A stretch of DNA of 64,000 bases from Mucilaginibacter sp. Bleaf8 (GCF_018390515.1 NZ_JAHBBK010000001.1:1612001-1676000), one strand, 5' to 3'; numbered from the stretch's first letter, positions 31,848 to 40,935 are shown. The notes: a model not told the origin generated them from the letters alone. Made by a program: numbers and translations.

Positions 31848-33572
31848 TTATTGAACGGTAAAATTAATCATCCGGCTGTTACGTCCGCCCGGAAAAGGTG
31901 TAGTTCTTATAGAAAAAATCAGGTCGTACCTTCCTTTATTGTCAGGAGCCCGCAAGGTAAATGTATACATTCGGCTTTGCCCTGCCGGTATGGTTAGCCG
32001 GTTAAAATCAGCCCCGGCTTGTTGCGCATAAGGCATCTCATCACCCTGAAAAAAACGTGCAGTAAGATCTGCCGCATGTATTTGCCCTTCATTATTGAAA
32101 TTAACGGGAATACGATAAGGATTGGTAATCTTCAGCTTAAAAGTAACCAACTGGTGGGGCTTAACCACCAGTTTACGTTCTAGTATCTGAACATCTACTT
32201 TTTGATAGGTGCGTACATCGTTCACCCATCCCCCGTAGTAAATGCCCTTTACCGTATGCAGGGTATCGGTACTTACCCCTTGCACTATACCTTGCGAAAC
32301 GTAATATACCCGCTTATGCTGCAGGCTATCCTCAAGCGGCCAGATATCGTATTGCGTGCGGCGGTAGTTGCTGGCATCATAAGCGAAAGCTTTAAGGCTA
32401 TGGCTGTAAAAATTATATTTGGAAGGTTCCTGAAAGCCGTAATCAAACACAACAGGGGCATTACCTGCTTTTTGTTGTATTTCTCTGGTCCACTCGGGAT
32501 AGCCAAAGTAACTTCTGAACGGGTGGCGCTTAAGCAAGGGAGCCCACTGGGCAAGTAACACCAGCCTAAACACCACCACCAATAGAGCATTAATTAACAC
32601 CAGCCGGTAAAGCCAGGCTGGTTGTTTGCCCGATTGATGCAGATGAATTAAGGTAAGCAGCACCAGCGAAATAAAGCTGATCAGCGTCCAGTGCGGTTGC
32701 ACATTGCCTTTAATGGTATTGAGCAGGAAGAACACCAAAATACCAATGCCGTTAAAAAGCAAAGCCCGGCTAAACACATCCTGCACCTTGCGGCCATAGG
32801 CGTAGTAAAACAAAAACCAGCCAACCAGCGGACCTGCCATCATGAGCTGGCCGGGTATGTACAAATAAGTATGCTCAAACTGATATGTTTCGGATGAACG
32901 CTCGAATAAGTGGTAATTAATTGAGGGGTAGTTATGACTTACCTGCCACCAAATGTGCGGCAAATAAAGCGCAACCGCCATTAACATAATTCCCCAAAAG
33001 GTTGCTCTTTTAAATAACTTGAGATTAGATAATATGGTAAAAAGTATAAGTAGAACAGCATGGTACTTGCTATATAACAAGCATGCCACCACAAGCGCCA
33101 GCAACAATGCTATTGTCCAGCTATCACGTTCCAAATACTGCTGATACAGGTAGTAAAACAGCACGGCGAAAAACAGCAGGGGCGCATCGGGCGTGGTGGT
33201 AAAGCCGTAAATATTAAAGGCCAGCGTACCGGTTACCAGTAGCACAAACCAGCGTGCATCTGCCTTATACTTTTGGGCAATGAGCCACAATACATACATG
33301 GAAATGGTACTGGTAAGGATGGTCATCAGCCGCAAACCCAGTTCCGAATGCAGCACACTATCGCCTATGCGGATAAACAGCGCCACCATGGGCGGATGGT
33401 CGTAATAACCCCAATCCAAAAAGCGGGAGTATATCCAGTAATATGCCTCGTCGGAGTGTACACCTAAGGTGGCTGCCTGCAGGATGTTGAACACCGTCCA
33501 CCCGAATAAAAACAGGTATATAAGTTTACCGGAACTTTTGGCTGGGCGATGAGAAGTAACAGACTCGAACAT
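31848..33572 (-). CDS. GT39-family (ArnT/PMT-like) glycosyltransferase
   Basis: 574 residues. Around a dozen transmembrane helices fill the first 360 residues. The first periplasmic loop has GVHSDEAYYWIYSRFLDWGYYDHPPM, the DE...YDHPP pattern in which Asp is the catalytic base of lipid-linked sugar transferases. The last 150 residues are a periplasmic beta-rich domain. It probably moves a sugar from an undecaprenyl or dolichyl-type carrier to lipid A or a protein. The start at MFESVTS is supported by a -7 box 11 nt upstream. It heads an operon with two barrels. Confidence 0.88.
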   Translation of the reverse strand: MFESVTSHRPAKSSGKLIYLFLFGWTVFNILQAATLGVHSDEAYYWIYSRFLDWGYYDHPPMVALFIRIGDSVLHSELGLRLMTILTSTISMYVLWLIAQKYKADARWFVLLVTGTLAFNIYGFTTTPDAPLLFFAVLFYYLYQQYLERDSWTIALLLALVVACLLYSKYHAVLLILFTILSNLKLFKRATFWGIMLMAVALYLPHIWWQVSHNYPSINYHLFERSSETYQFEHTYLYIPGQLMMAGPLVGWFLFYYAYGRKVQDVFSRALLFNGIGILVFFLLNTIKGNVQPHWTLISFISLVLLTLIHLHQSGKQPAWLYRLVLINALLVVVFRLVLLAQWAPLLKRHPFRSYFGYPEWTREIQQKAGNAPVVFDYGFQEPSKYNFYSHSLKAFAYDASNYRRTQYDIWPLEDSLQHKRVYYVSQGIVQGVSTDTLHTVKGIYYGGWVNDVRTYQKVDVQILERKLVVKPHQLVTFKLKITNPYRIPVNFNNEGQIHAADLTARFFQGDEMPYAQQAGADFNRLTIPAGQSRMYTFTLRAPDNKGRYDLIFSIRTTPFPGGRNSRMINFTVQ

Positions 33573-33583
33573 AGGCAATGCGC

Positions 33584-33591
33584 CAAAGGTA
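33584..33591 (-). promoter_or_regulatory. -7 box TACCTTTG of GT39 operon
   Basis: On the minus strand TACCTTTG is an exact TAnnTTTG match that ends 11 nt before the start codon at 33572. No clear TTG was found at -33. This suggests a very short leader. Confidence 0.5.
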
Positions 33592-33650
33592 ACTATTTTG
33601 GCATTAAGTAGGTAGAACCACAACCTGCGCTATACCATTGCTGTTGCTTG

Positions 33651-34262
33651 TTATATTTTGGTGATTGTATCGCTTACCAATTTAACAGTTGCATTGTTCA
33701 AATCAACTATATACTTGTAGTAGCTCACATACGCCTCCTTGCCATTTATTTTAGCCCAGCCTACGGCTTTGGCCTCATAGAGCTGTTCTTTGCCCGCCGG
33801 TGAGATATAATATTGCAATTCGTTACCTTCTTTTTCCAGCTCGGTACGCTTGTGTATATTTTGCTTTTGCTTATCCAGCAGTGCTATCACTCGTTTATGG
33901 GCAGCCAGCTCGGTTGCCGCCTCCTTGTTAAAACGCGCCCTCCAGTCTTTGCCATACTTTTTAATTAAGCCTTCCTCCACCTGCTCATTATGTTTCTGCA
34001 CACTGTCAACTAACTTTTCACTCACTGTACAGCCAGCTACAGACTTATATCCAAAGCCCCATTTAGCAGCTACTACCGAGGTGGCGTTTTCACTTTCGGC
34101 AGGGCCCGGCAAACCATAGGTGTAAAACAATGTGCTTTCGGTACTATCTGCTTTTGATACTGCTTTGCCGTGCGCTGCTTTTTGGTTTTTCGGCTTACAG
34201 CCCAGATTCAGGCATAAAGCGAGTATGACCAAAACAGATAAGGAAGATACGCTGCACTTCAT
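33651..34262 (-). CDS. hypothetical lipoprotein, 203 aa
   Basis: 203 residues with a lipoprotein signal: basic start, hydrophobic core and lipobox LNLGC near residue 22, followed by KPKNQKA. The rest is Lys/Glu-rich and helical (YGKDWRARFNKEAATELAAHKRVIALLDKQK), then a small beta region ending VKLVSDTITKI. It is expected on the envelope, outside the cytoplasm. I recognise no family. It is monocistronic on its strand and lies between the GT39 operon and another lipoprotein. Confidence 0.7.
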   Translation of the reverse strand: MKCSVSSLSVLVILALCLNLGCKPKNQKAAHGKAVSKADSTESTLFYTYGLPGPAESENATSVVAAKWGFGYKSVAGCTVSEKLVDSVQKHNEQVEEGLIKKYGKDWRARFNKEAATELAAHKRVIALLDKQKQNIHKRTELEKEGNELQYYISPAGKEQLYEAKAVGWAKINGKEAYVSYYKYIVDLNNATVKLVSDTITKI

Positions 34263-34316
34263 AAAATTGGTTTATAGAATTATTTACTGCCGCGTTAAGA
34301 TACGATTTAAATAACA

Positions 34317-34343
34317 AAAGCCCGTCTGCGTCAGCCGGGCTTT
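34317..34343 (-). terminator. terminator after the 34382 lipoprotein
   Basis: AAAGCCCG and CGGGCTTT form an 8-bp stem with a small inner CTG/CAG pairing, followed by TTTTGTT on the minus strand. Confidence 0.7.
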
Positions 34344-34381
34344 GTCCAATAACCAGTATGGTTTAGTTTCTTTCTTTTATA

Positions 34382-35431
34382 TTACTGGTATTGTATATAA
34401 ATAGGTTGCGGTTTGTACTTCAACACTTCTTGCGGCGTAAGCATGTGATGCGGCGCCTTTTTCAAATCGTTTTTATAGAACAGTTTAAACCCGGTGAACT
34501 GTACCGGCTCGGGGAAGATAAAGTTACGGTAGGTTCCTAATTTTAAATCAGGTTCGCCCCAGCCGTCCATATCCATTACCACCTGTACTTCTTTACGCAG
34601 TTTAATGTTTTTGGTATTGGTTACCATTTTACGGGTAAAACGGTGTATAATTAAAATTTTAGGTGGCAGGCCGTTTTTACGAACTATGCCAGCCAGGTAA
34701 TCAGAAACATAGTTGATATCATCCGCATCATAAGTACCGATTTTTTTGCCCGGTAAGCTGCCATCTTTCATCGAAAACTCAGGATCCATACCAAAATGCA
34801 CCTGTGGCATGCTCAGGTATTTTTCGAATAGTGGCAGCTCGGCGCGAATGTTGCTCAGTGCTACCTGCACATCTAAAAACACAATGGCATTTGCTTTTTT
34901 AGCCAGCACCAGCACACTATCAATTTGTTTGAATGGCATGCGGTAACGGTATTTACCATCTTTACCACCTGCGCCCTGGGCCACTACAGCAATGTAATGC
35001 AAAGCAGGTTGTACCGGTGTTTTTGGATCGGCTTTTTCCCAGTTCTTTACTTCGCCTTTTAACTTAGCCAGCATTTCGTTTGGTGGCAATTCACCTAAAA
35101 TACCCATTTTTTTAGAGTATAGGTTACCGTAAAAAGCTACCACACGCTTAAATGGCAAAATAGCGCCAGCCACAGGATAAGGCTGATTTTTTACCGGCCA
35201 GCGGCCTGTGGTATCACCGTTAGCCAAACGCTTTAATAGGGTATCGTATTTAGCGGTATCCAATGGCGGGTAATTACCGGCAACGGTTGGAACAGTATCT
35301 GCAGCAACGGTATCAGCTTTTTTGCCGGCGGTAGTTACTTTGCCAGCTTTGCTGTTTTCACTGCAGTTGGATAATAAAACTAATGATGATAACAGGATCG
35401 ACGAAGAAAACAGCAGGGTTTTAAGTTTCAT
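34382..35431 (-). CDS. hypothetical lipoprotein, 349 aa
   Basis: 349 residues from MKLKTLL. The lipobox is LLSNC near residue 23, so it is an outer-envelope lipoprotein. A Thr/Ala/Lys-rich linker (about 24-60) is followed by a well-structured domain of around 290 residues. That domain has YPVAGAILPFKRVVAFYGNLY, KANAIVFLDVQVALSNIRAELP, HFGMDPEFSMKDG and ILIIHRFTRKM. The alternating strand/helix pattern with conserved Asp and His suggests a TIM-barrel-like hydrolase, but I cannot name it. It is preceded by a 120-bp A/T-rich gap. Confidence 0.72.
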   Translation of the reverse strand: MKLKTLLFSSSILLSSLVLLSNCSENSKAGKVTTAGKKADTVAADTVPTVAGNYPPLDTAKYDTLLKRLANGDTTGRWPVKNQPYPVAGAILPFKRVVAFYGNLYSKKMGILGELPPNEMLAKLKGEVKNWEKADPKTPVQPALHYIAVVAQGAGGKDGKYRYRMPFKQIDSVLVLAKKANAIVFLDVQVALSNIRAELPLFEKYLSMPQVHFGMDPEFSMKDGSLPGKKIGTYDADDINYVSDYLAGIVRKNGLPPKILIIHRFTRKMVTNTKNIKLRKEVQVVMDMDGWGEPDLKLGTYRNFIFPEPVQFTGFKLFYKNDLKKAPHHMLTPQEVLKYKPQPIYIQYQ

Positions 35432-35550
35432 AGTGTAGATAAAGCATTTCACTGAATGCTACTAAATAGATAAAAAATTATTTAAAAGTTATAAAATTTT
35501 TTGCCTGTTTAAGCGTTGTAAATATAGTTAACGCTTTTATAAGTTTTCAC

Positions 35551-36432
35551 TTAAATTTTATAAAACTTACCAAACACGCCTAAAGGCAGCTTTGAGCCTG
35601 CCGTGGCTTGCAGATAAAGTTCGCCTATTTCCAAGTTTTGCACCTGCGGAAAAGCATCACGAATCAAGTTCTCTACAATAACTGACGAAAAGCCCAGCGA
35701 GTAGGTATTCAATATTAAAAAGTGCTCTTCCGGGTCGAGCAGTTGAATTACATCGTGCATCATTTCCTGAATATGATCCTCCAGCTTCCACTTTTCGCCG
35801 TTGGGGCCGTGGCCGTAGGCCGGTGGATCCAGTATGATACCATTGTATTTTTTGCCGCGCTTAATTTCACGCTTCACAAACTTCAGTGCATCCTCTACCA
35901 CCCAACGAATATCTTTTAAGCCCGAAAGCTCCTGGTTTTCATTGGCCCAGGTAACTACTTGTTTAATGGAATCCACGTGTGTGGTATCGGCACCTGCGGC
36001 GCGGGCAATAAGCGATGCACCACCGGTATAAGCAAAAAGATTCAGCACTTTGGGGTTGGGCGTTTTAAACCGTTTTACATTTTGGGCAATGTAATCCCAG
36101 TTAACGGCCTGCTCCGGAAAGATGCCCACATGCTTAAATGAAGTTAGGCCTAAACGGAATTTGATTGCTGCCTGCTCATTTTTGTATTCGATGTGCCAGC
36201 GGTCGGGTGTTTTCGGATTTTTCTTGAGCCACTCTCCGGCCGTTGCTGAGCGGCCCTTGAAGCGGATATGGTGCTGACGCTGCCATTCGGCATCAGAAAG
36301 TTGCTTACGCCATACGGCCTGCGGCTCGGGCCTGATTAAAATTAACTGGCCAAAGCGTTCCAGCTTTTCAAAGTCGCCGCAATCAATCAGTTCATAATCT
36401 TTCCAGTACGTAGGCGTAAGAAGTTGGATCAT
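35551..36432 (-). CDS. class I SAM-dependent methyltransferase (RlmI/RlmK-like)
   Basis: 293 residues. The N-terminus has a PUA-like region (about 1-80, DYELIDCGDFEKLERFGQL). The methyltransferase core has VLNLFAYTGGASLIARAAGADTTHVD (motif I), NGIILDPPAYGHGP with the DPPxY catalytic loop, and HFLILNTYSLGFSS. This matches 23S rRNA cytosine-5 methyltransferases of the RlmI group. The target position cannot be inferred. On its strand it follows the MlaF-like gene after a 146-bp gap with repeats and a TATCTTTG box at 36533-36540. Confidence 0.85.
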   Translation of the reverse strand: MIQLLTPTYWKDYELIDCGDFEKLERFGQLILIRPEPQAVWRKQLSDAEWQRQHHIRFKGRSATAGEWLKKNPKTPDRWHIEYKNEQAAIKFRLGLTSFKHVGIFPEQAVNWDYIAQNVKRFKTPNPKVLNLFAYTGGASLIARAAGADTTHVDSIKQVVTWANENQELSGLKDIRWVVEDALKFVKREIKRGKKYNGIILDPPAYGHGPNGEKWKLEDHIQEMMHDVIQLLDPEEHFLILNTYSLGFSSVIVENLIRDAFPQVQNLEIGELYLQATAGSKLPLGVFGKFYKI

Positions 36433-36433
36433 A

Positions 36434-36571
36434 TTTTATGTCGTCTGTTATGAGTTATGTGTTGTCAGCGATCTTTTATCCGTTGTCTGCCCCAAGGTTG
36501 AAACAAACACCAGTAGGCCGCTTACATTTTTGCAAAGATACACACAACTCACAACATACCACTCACAACCG
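36434..36571. repeat. GTTGTGAG-type intergenic repeat, second copy
   Basis: GTTATGAGTTATGTGTTGT on the left and ACACAACTCACAACATACC on the right are imperfectly complementary. The same GTTGTGAGTTGT words occur in the rpmG-DUF4295 gap (18628-18695). It overlaps the promoter candidate TATCTTTG (36533-36540, minus strand). Confidence 0.4.
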
Positions 36572-36578
36572 GAAAGAC

Positions 36579-37331
36579 TTACAGTTTTTCTCGTGCCGCC
36601 TGGGTAAACTTGCTGGCAAACACAAAATCGTTCAGCTCCTGGTTATCCGTATGGGCAATTTCATGGTTGGATCCCTCCCACCATTTTTGTCCCTGGTGTA
36701 AAAAGATGATGTGATTACCAATACCCATTACCGAGTTCATATCGTGGGTTACAATCACGGTAGTGATATTATACTCTTTGGTCAACTCGTCAATCAGCTC
36801 ATCAATTACAATAGATGTTTTAGGATCCAGACCGGAGTTGGGCTCATCCACAAACAAATATTTAGGCTCCATGGCAATGGCGCGGGCAATGCCTACCCGC
36901 TTTTTCATACCGCCGGATAGCTCTGCCGGGAAAAGCTTGTTCTTATCTTTCAGGTTTACCCGCTCCAAACAAAAATTAGCACGGTCCTGCTTTTCGGAAC
37001 GGCTCATGGTGGTAAACAAATCCAGCGGAAACATGATATTTTGCTCTACCGTCATGGAATCGAACAAAGCCGAGTTTTGGAACAGCATACCGATCTGCTT
37101 ACGGATAGGCACACGCTGCTCAAAATCCATCGCGGTAAAATCCTGCCCGTCAAAGGTAACCTGTCCTTGCGATGGTTCATGCAAACCCACAATACATTTA
37201 AGCAAGGTGGTTTTACCCGATCCTGAACCGCCGATGATCAGGTTATTCTGACCGGCTTTCAGTTCGGCGCTTATGCCGCGCAAAACATGGTTCTCTCCAA
37301 AGGTTTTATGGATGTCTTTAAGTTGAATCAT
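36579..37331 (-). CDS. phospholipid-transport ABC ATPase (MlaF-type)
   Basis: 250 residues. Walker A is GGSGSGKTTLLKC near 35, the signature LSGGMKKRVGIARAI is at about 136, Walker B is YLFVDEPNSGLDP, and the H-loop TVIVTHDMNSV is near 195. This matches the MlaF/YrbF ATPase that drives MlaE in retrograde or anterograde lipid transport. Its ATG overlaps the stop of the permease gene by 4 bp (37328-37331), so the two are translationally coupled. No MCE (MlaD) gene follows directly. An RlmI-like gene comes next. Confidence 0.9.
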   Translation of the reverse strand: MIQLKDIHKTFGENHVLRGISAELKAGQNNLIIGGSGSGKTTLLKCIVGLHEPSQGQVTFDGQDFTAMDFEQRVPIRKQIGMLFQNSALFDSMTVEQNIMFPLDLFTTMSRSEKQDRANFCLERVNLKDKNKLFPAELSGGMKKRVGIARAIAMEPKYLFVDEPNSGLDPKTSIVIDELIDELTKEYNITTVIVTHDMNSVMGIGNHIIFLHQGQKWWEGSNHEIAHTDNQELNDFVFASKFTQAAREKL

Positions 37332-38059
37332 AACATTAAACGGGTTACTACCAGATCGGCAAATAAAATCATTACACAGCTGTAAACCACGCCACGTGTG
37401 GCCGACTGGCCCACCTCAAGCGCGCCGCCTTCGGTATAAAAACCCTGGTATGAGCAGATAGAAGATATAATGAAACCAAACACAAACGCTTTTACCAGAG
37501 CCACCTGTATAGTAATCGGGTTAAAACCATCGTGTACACCTAACATGTACTCGGCTGGGGTAATTTCACCATTGCCTAAACAGGCCAGGTAACCGCCGCC
37601 TATACCCAGGGCTATCGAGATAATCACCAACAAGGGTATCATGGTTATGCTGGCTATAATTTTAGGTGCAATTAAAAAGCCGGGCGCGTTTACGCCCATA
37701 ATTTCCAAGGCATCAATCTGTTCGGTTACGCGCATGGTACCAATTTGCGATGCCATACTGGAGCCTACCCTGCCCGCCAGCACCAGTGCCGATATGGTTG
37801 GACTAAACTCCAGAATAGTGGTATCACGACCGATACTACCGGCAATAGTGCGCGGAATAAGCGGACTGGCCAATTGGAACGCAATCTGAATAGTAGTAGC
37901 TGCACCGATAAATACGGATATGATACTGATAATGCCTAAAGAACCGACACCGATGGATACCATCTCGCGCATCACTTCGGCCCAGTAAACTCTAAATTTT
38001 TCAGGACGCTTAAAACTTAAACGGATGAGTAAAATATACTTGCCTAAACTATGAAACAT
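37328..38059 (-). CDS. phospholipid-transport permease (MlaE-type)
   Basis: 243 residues with about five to six membrane helices. VGSLGIISIISVFIGAATTIQIAFQL near the start, FSPTISALVLAGRVGSSMASQIGTMRVTEQIDALEIMGVNAP and FKAFVFGFIISSICSYQGF (as VKAFVFGF) are MlaE signatures. It forms the inner-membrane half of the Mla-type lipid transporter with the MlaF-like ATPase next to it. The start is MFHSLGK. Divergent from the SDR gene. Confidence 0.9.
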   Translation of the reverse strand: MFHSLGKYILLIRLSFKRPEKFRVYWAEVMREMVSIGVGSLGIISIISVFIGAATTIQIAFQLASPLIPRTIAGSIGRDTTILEFSPTISALVLAGRVGSSMASQIGTMRVTEQIDALEIMGVNAPGFLIAPKIIASITMIPLLVIISIALGIGGGYLACLGNGEITPAEYMLGVHDGFNPITIQVALVKAFVFGFIISSICSYQGFYTEGGALEVGQSATRGVVYSCVMILFADLVVTRLML

Positions 38060-38141
38060 CGGTTCTGTAAAAAATTTTGTTAAAAATACATTTAAAATTA
38101 TAAAGCTTTACGGATTATAATTACCCGATAATTTTAAACGT

Positions 38142-38846
38142 ATGGAAAACGCACTGATAACCGGAGCTACCAAAGGCATTGGACGCGCCATTGCCTTCGC
38201 ATTTGCTAAACAAGGATTAAACCTGGCAATTTGTTCGCGCAATGTTGAAGATTTAACGCAAATGACAAATGAATTGCTACAGGTAAACCCCAATATACAA
38301 GTAATTACCCGTGTAACCGACTGCAGTATTAAGCAGCAGGTGATTGATTTTGCTACCCATGCCCAACAGCAACTGGGCTTTATTAAAGTACTGGTGAATA
38401 ACGTAGGGATATTCGAATACGCAAGCATACTGGATGATGATGATGAGGCCTTTAACCGCCAGATGAACACCAACGTAATGCCTGCTTATGAGCTTTACCG
38501 CTATTTTGGTAAAACCATGATGGCGGCACGGAAAGGGCACATTTTTAACATCTGTTCGGTAGCCTCGGTAGCGCCTGTTGCAACTGCCGGAACTTATGGT
38601 GTAACAAAAGCTGCGCTGTATAGTCTTAGTAATATAATGAGGCTCGAAATGCAGGAGCACGGCGTAAAGGTAACGGCCATTTTACCAGGCTCTACCCTAA
38701 CCGAATCATGGGCAGGTACCGATCTAAATCCGGATAGATTTGTAGCTGCAGATGATGTAGCCGCGGCCATTATCAGCTGCTATAACATGAGTAGCGGCGC
38801 TAATGTAGACGAGGTGATGATTAAACCTGTATTAGGCCAGTTATGA
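38142..38846 (+). CDS. SDR-family oxidoreductase
   Basis: 234 residues, short-chain dehydrogenase. The cofactor motif TGATKGIGRAIA is at residues 7-18, VLVNNVGIFEYAS is near 85, the catalytic triad region has NICSVASVAPVATAGTYGVTKAAL (Ser, Tyr and Lys), and ILPGSTLTESWAG follows. It is probably NADP-dependent and acts on a carbonyl or sugar substrate that cannot be specified. It is divergent from mlaE and lies ahead of the PspC-like gene on the same strand. Confidence 0.9.
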   Translation: MENALITGATKGIGRAIAFAFAKQGLNLAICSRNVEDLTQMTNELLQVNPNIQVITRVTDCSIKQQVIDFATHAQQQLGFIKVLVNNVGIFEYASILDDDDEAFNRQMNTNVMPAYELYRYFGKTMMAARKGHIFNICSVASVAPVATAGTYGVTKAALYSLSNIMRLEMQEHGVKVTAILPGSTLTESWAGTDLNPDRFVAADDVAAAIISCYNMSSGANVDEVMIKPVLGQL

Positions 38847-38870
38847 TAAAATCACTTAAAACTAAAAGTT

Positions 38871-39332
38871 ATGCAAAAGAAACTATATCGCGACGAACAG
38901 CACAAAGTAATTGGTGGTGTTTGTGCAGGCCTGGCTGATTATTTCAACACCGAGGCATCCATCATCAGGTTTATCTTTTTACTGGCCCTGATTTTTAAAG
39001 GCGGCGGCTTTTTGATTTACATTGTATTATGGATTGTACTGCCCCGCAAAAGTTATGAGTTTACTACCCCAGGGGTTGACTATACGACACCGCCTCACAA
39101 CGAGTTTGGGCAGGTTTTCAACAAACAGGCACGCCGGCCATCAAACGCCGGGCTGATTGGTGGCTTGGTGCTGGTACTGCTGGGCGTATTTTTACTGCTG
39201 GACGAGTTTAACTTTATACCTAATGTTGATATGGAGCACCTTTGGCCCATCATCCCCATCACTATAGGTGTGGTATTTATCATCACATCGGGCAAAAAAA
39301 CTATATCTGCACCTAAACCTCCAATTGAATAA
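38871..39332 (+). CDS. PspC-domain envelope-stress protein
   Basis: 153 residues. The N-terminal PspC domain has KLYRDEQHKVIGGVCAGLADYFN and the membrane helix FIFLLALIFKGGGFLIYIVLWIVLP. A polar linker follows, then two further hydrophobic helices (about 95-112 and 125-142). PspC-type proteins sense or respond to membrane stress. The stop is 4 bp before the next gene's ATG, a LiaF-like protein, so both probably serve one envelope-stress function. Confidence 0.88.
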   Translation: MQKKLYRDEQHKVIGGVCAGLADYFNTEASIIRFIFLLALIFKGGGFLIYIVLWIVLPRKSYEFTTPGVDYTTPPHNEFGQVFNKQARRPSNAGLIGGLVLVLLGVFLLLDEFNFIPNVDMEHLWPIIPITIGVVFIITSGKKTISAPKPPIE

Positions 39333-39336
39333 AGCC

Positions 39337-40317
39337 ATGAGAAACGACAGATTATATCCGGGAATGATCCTGGTACTGATAGGCACCTTGTTTTTACTGA
39401 ACAACTTTGGCCTCATCCATTTTCATTGGGCAAATCTAATTTACCTGTGGCCGGTATTTTTGGTAATAGCCGGGGTAAACCTTCTACTGGCCAGCCGCAG
39501 AACATTATGGGCAACCATAGTAAGGGTATTGGTAATTGTAGGTGGCTTTGCGCTGATTTTGTTCAGCAATGTAGGTAACCGCCACAACAACCCGTTGTAT
39601 AACTTTCATTACAACATAGACGATGACGGCGACGATGATGATGGCGACAATGATGATGACACCGATTCGGTAACTGATGCCAAACTGAACACTTACCAGC
39701 AGGCTTATATGCCCGAAGTTAAGTTTGCCCGCTTAAATATATCGGGCGGCGCTACCACTTATAAACTGAATGATACAACCGGTGCGCTGTTTAAGGCCGA
39801 AGCCCGCGAATACAGCATTCCTTATACCCTTACCACCGAGAAAGAAGATTCGGTTACGGTGCTGAATTTTGACATGAAGAGCCACGGGCACGGCAGTAAC
39901 AACTTTAACTGGAGTAACGGTCATAGTAACTCGGCCGATATCAGGCTCAATAATATGCCCGTATGGGATATTAACATGCGTGGCGGCGCTGCTGAATTAA
40001 ACTTTGACTTATCGCGTTTTAAAATACGCAACTTAGGTTTACATGGCGGGGCGGCATCTTACAAAGTAAAACTGGCGGCCAACCAACCGGTTACCACGGT
40101 AAATGTAACGGCCGGCGTTTCGGAAATTGAAATCAGTATCCCTAAAAACGCTGCCTGCGATATTGTAACCGCCAGCGGCCTTACCTCAACCGATTTTGAG
40201 GGGTTTGACAAAGTTGACAACAAGCATTACACCACTGCAGGCTTTGCCAGCGCCCCCAACAAAATATACATCAACTTTAAAGGCGGCGTATCAGAATTTA
40301 ATGTAACCCGGTATTAA
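39337..40317 (+). CDS. LiaF/YvqF-like transmembrane protein
   Basis: 326 residues from MRNDRLYPG. Three membrane helices (about 8-25, 31-47 and 54-74) carry DUF5668-like sequence. Then comes a very acidic linker (about 86-105, many Asp) and a C-terminal beta-helix-like domain of about 200 residues with repeated GGAATYK/GGAAEL-type motifs. The layout matches LiaF/YvqF proteins, which control envelope-stress two-component systems. No such two-component system is in the window. It follows the PspC gene immediately. The start was moved from 39268 to the family start. Confidence 0.85.
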   Translation: MRNDRLYPGMILVLIGTLFLLNNFGLIHFHWANLIYLWPVFLVIAGVNLLLASRRTLWATIVRVLVIVGGFALILFSNVGNRHNNPLYNFHYNIDDDGDDDDGDNDDDTDSVTDAKLNTYQQAYMPEVKFARLNISGGATTYKLNDTTGALFKAEAREYSIPYTLTTEKEDSVTVLNFDMKSHGHGSNNFNWSNGHSNSADIRLNNMPVWDINMRGGAAELNFDLSRFKIRNLGLHGGAASYKVKLAANQPVTTVNVTAGVSEIEISIPKNAACDIVTASGLTSTDFEGFDKVDNKHYTTAGFASAPNKIYINFKGGVSEFNVTRY

Positions 40318-40341
40318 TTTACCTAACCTATCACCCAAATT

Positions 40342-40389
40342 AAAACGGCTTACCTAACCAGCTTCCGGGCGGGTTGAGTAAGCCGTTTT
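40342..40389. terminator. bidirectional terminator
   Basis: AAAACGGCTTAC and GTAAGCCGTTTT form a 12-bp stem around a 24-nt loop. It lies between the LiaF-like gene and the convergent DUF6702 gene. Confidence 0.8.
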
Positions 40390-40392
40390 TGG

Positions 40393-40878
40393 TTAAAAAC
40401 TAAAGCTGGCGTTGGCATCGGGATTATCCAGCTTGGTACTTTGCCGGTTGCCATTCACTGTTACGTGCAGCATATTGATCTGTTCGGGGTGTTCGCCAAA
40501 CAGCACATCATCGTGTACTTCTACTTTTTTTGGCCGGGGTATACCTTTTACTTCCAGGTAGGCCCAGGCGCCGTCTTCCTGTATTTCGTAGCCTACATAA
40601 GCGGGCGATAGCACTTTGCCGTCTGCTTTAATGATAAGATGCTTACGTACATAATCGCTCAGCAGCTTGTTTACTTCCTCTTTGTTGACCGGCTTTACAA
40701 TGTCAATATGAGCACGGTATTGTTTATTGAGTGCATGCTCCAGATCATCATAAAACATACGGCAGCTAATCTCGACCGATTGCGTGCGGGCGTTATGATT
40801 AATTTCTGTTACGCTTACGTAAAATGGGTGCAACAGTGTAGCCCACAGCAGGGACAGGGATGGTAAAACGCTTATCAT
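40393..40878 (-). CDS. DUF6702-family protein
   Basis: 161 residues with a hydrophobic N-terminus (SVLPSLSLLWATLLHPFYVS), either a signal peptide or a short membrane anchor. It has VEISCRMFYDDLEHALNK and MLHVTVNGNRQSTKLDNPDANASFSF at the end, a pattern seen in the DUF6702 family of exported Bacteroidota proteins. The function is unknown. It is divergent from the HupE/UreJ gene and the M1 peptidase, genes that often accompany it. Confidence 0.7.
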   Translation of the reverse strand: MISVLPSLSLLWATLLHPFYVSVTEINHNARTQSVEISCRMFYDDLEHALNKQYRAHIDIVKPVNKEEVNKLLSDYVRKHLIIKADGKVLSPAYVGYEIQEDGAWAYLEVKGIPRPKKVEVHDDVLFGEHPEQINMLHVTVNGNRQSTKLDNPDANASFSF

Positions 40879-40935
40879 TCAACTTCTAAATTATGCAAAT
40901 TTAAACTATTATTACGGTTTCATTATTTTAAGCCG

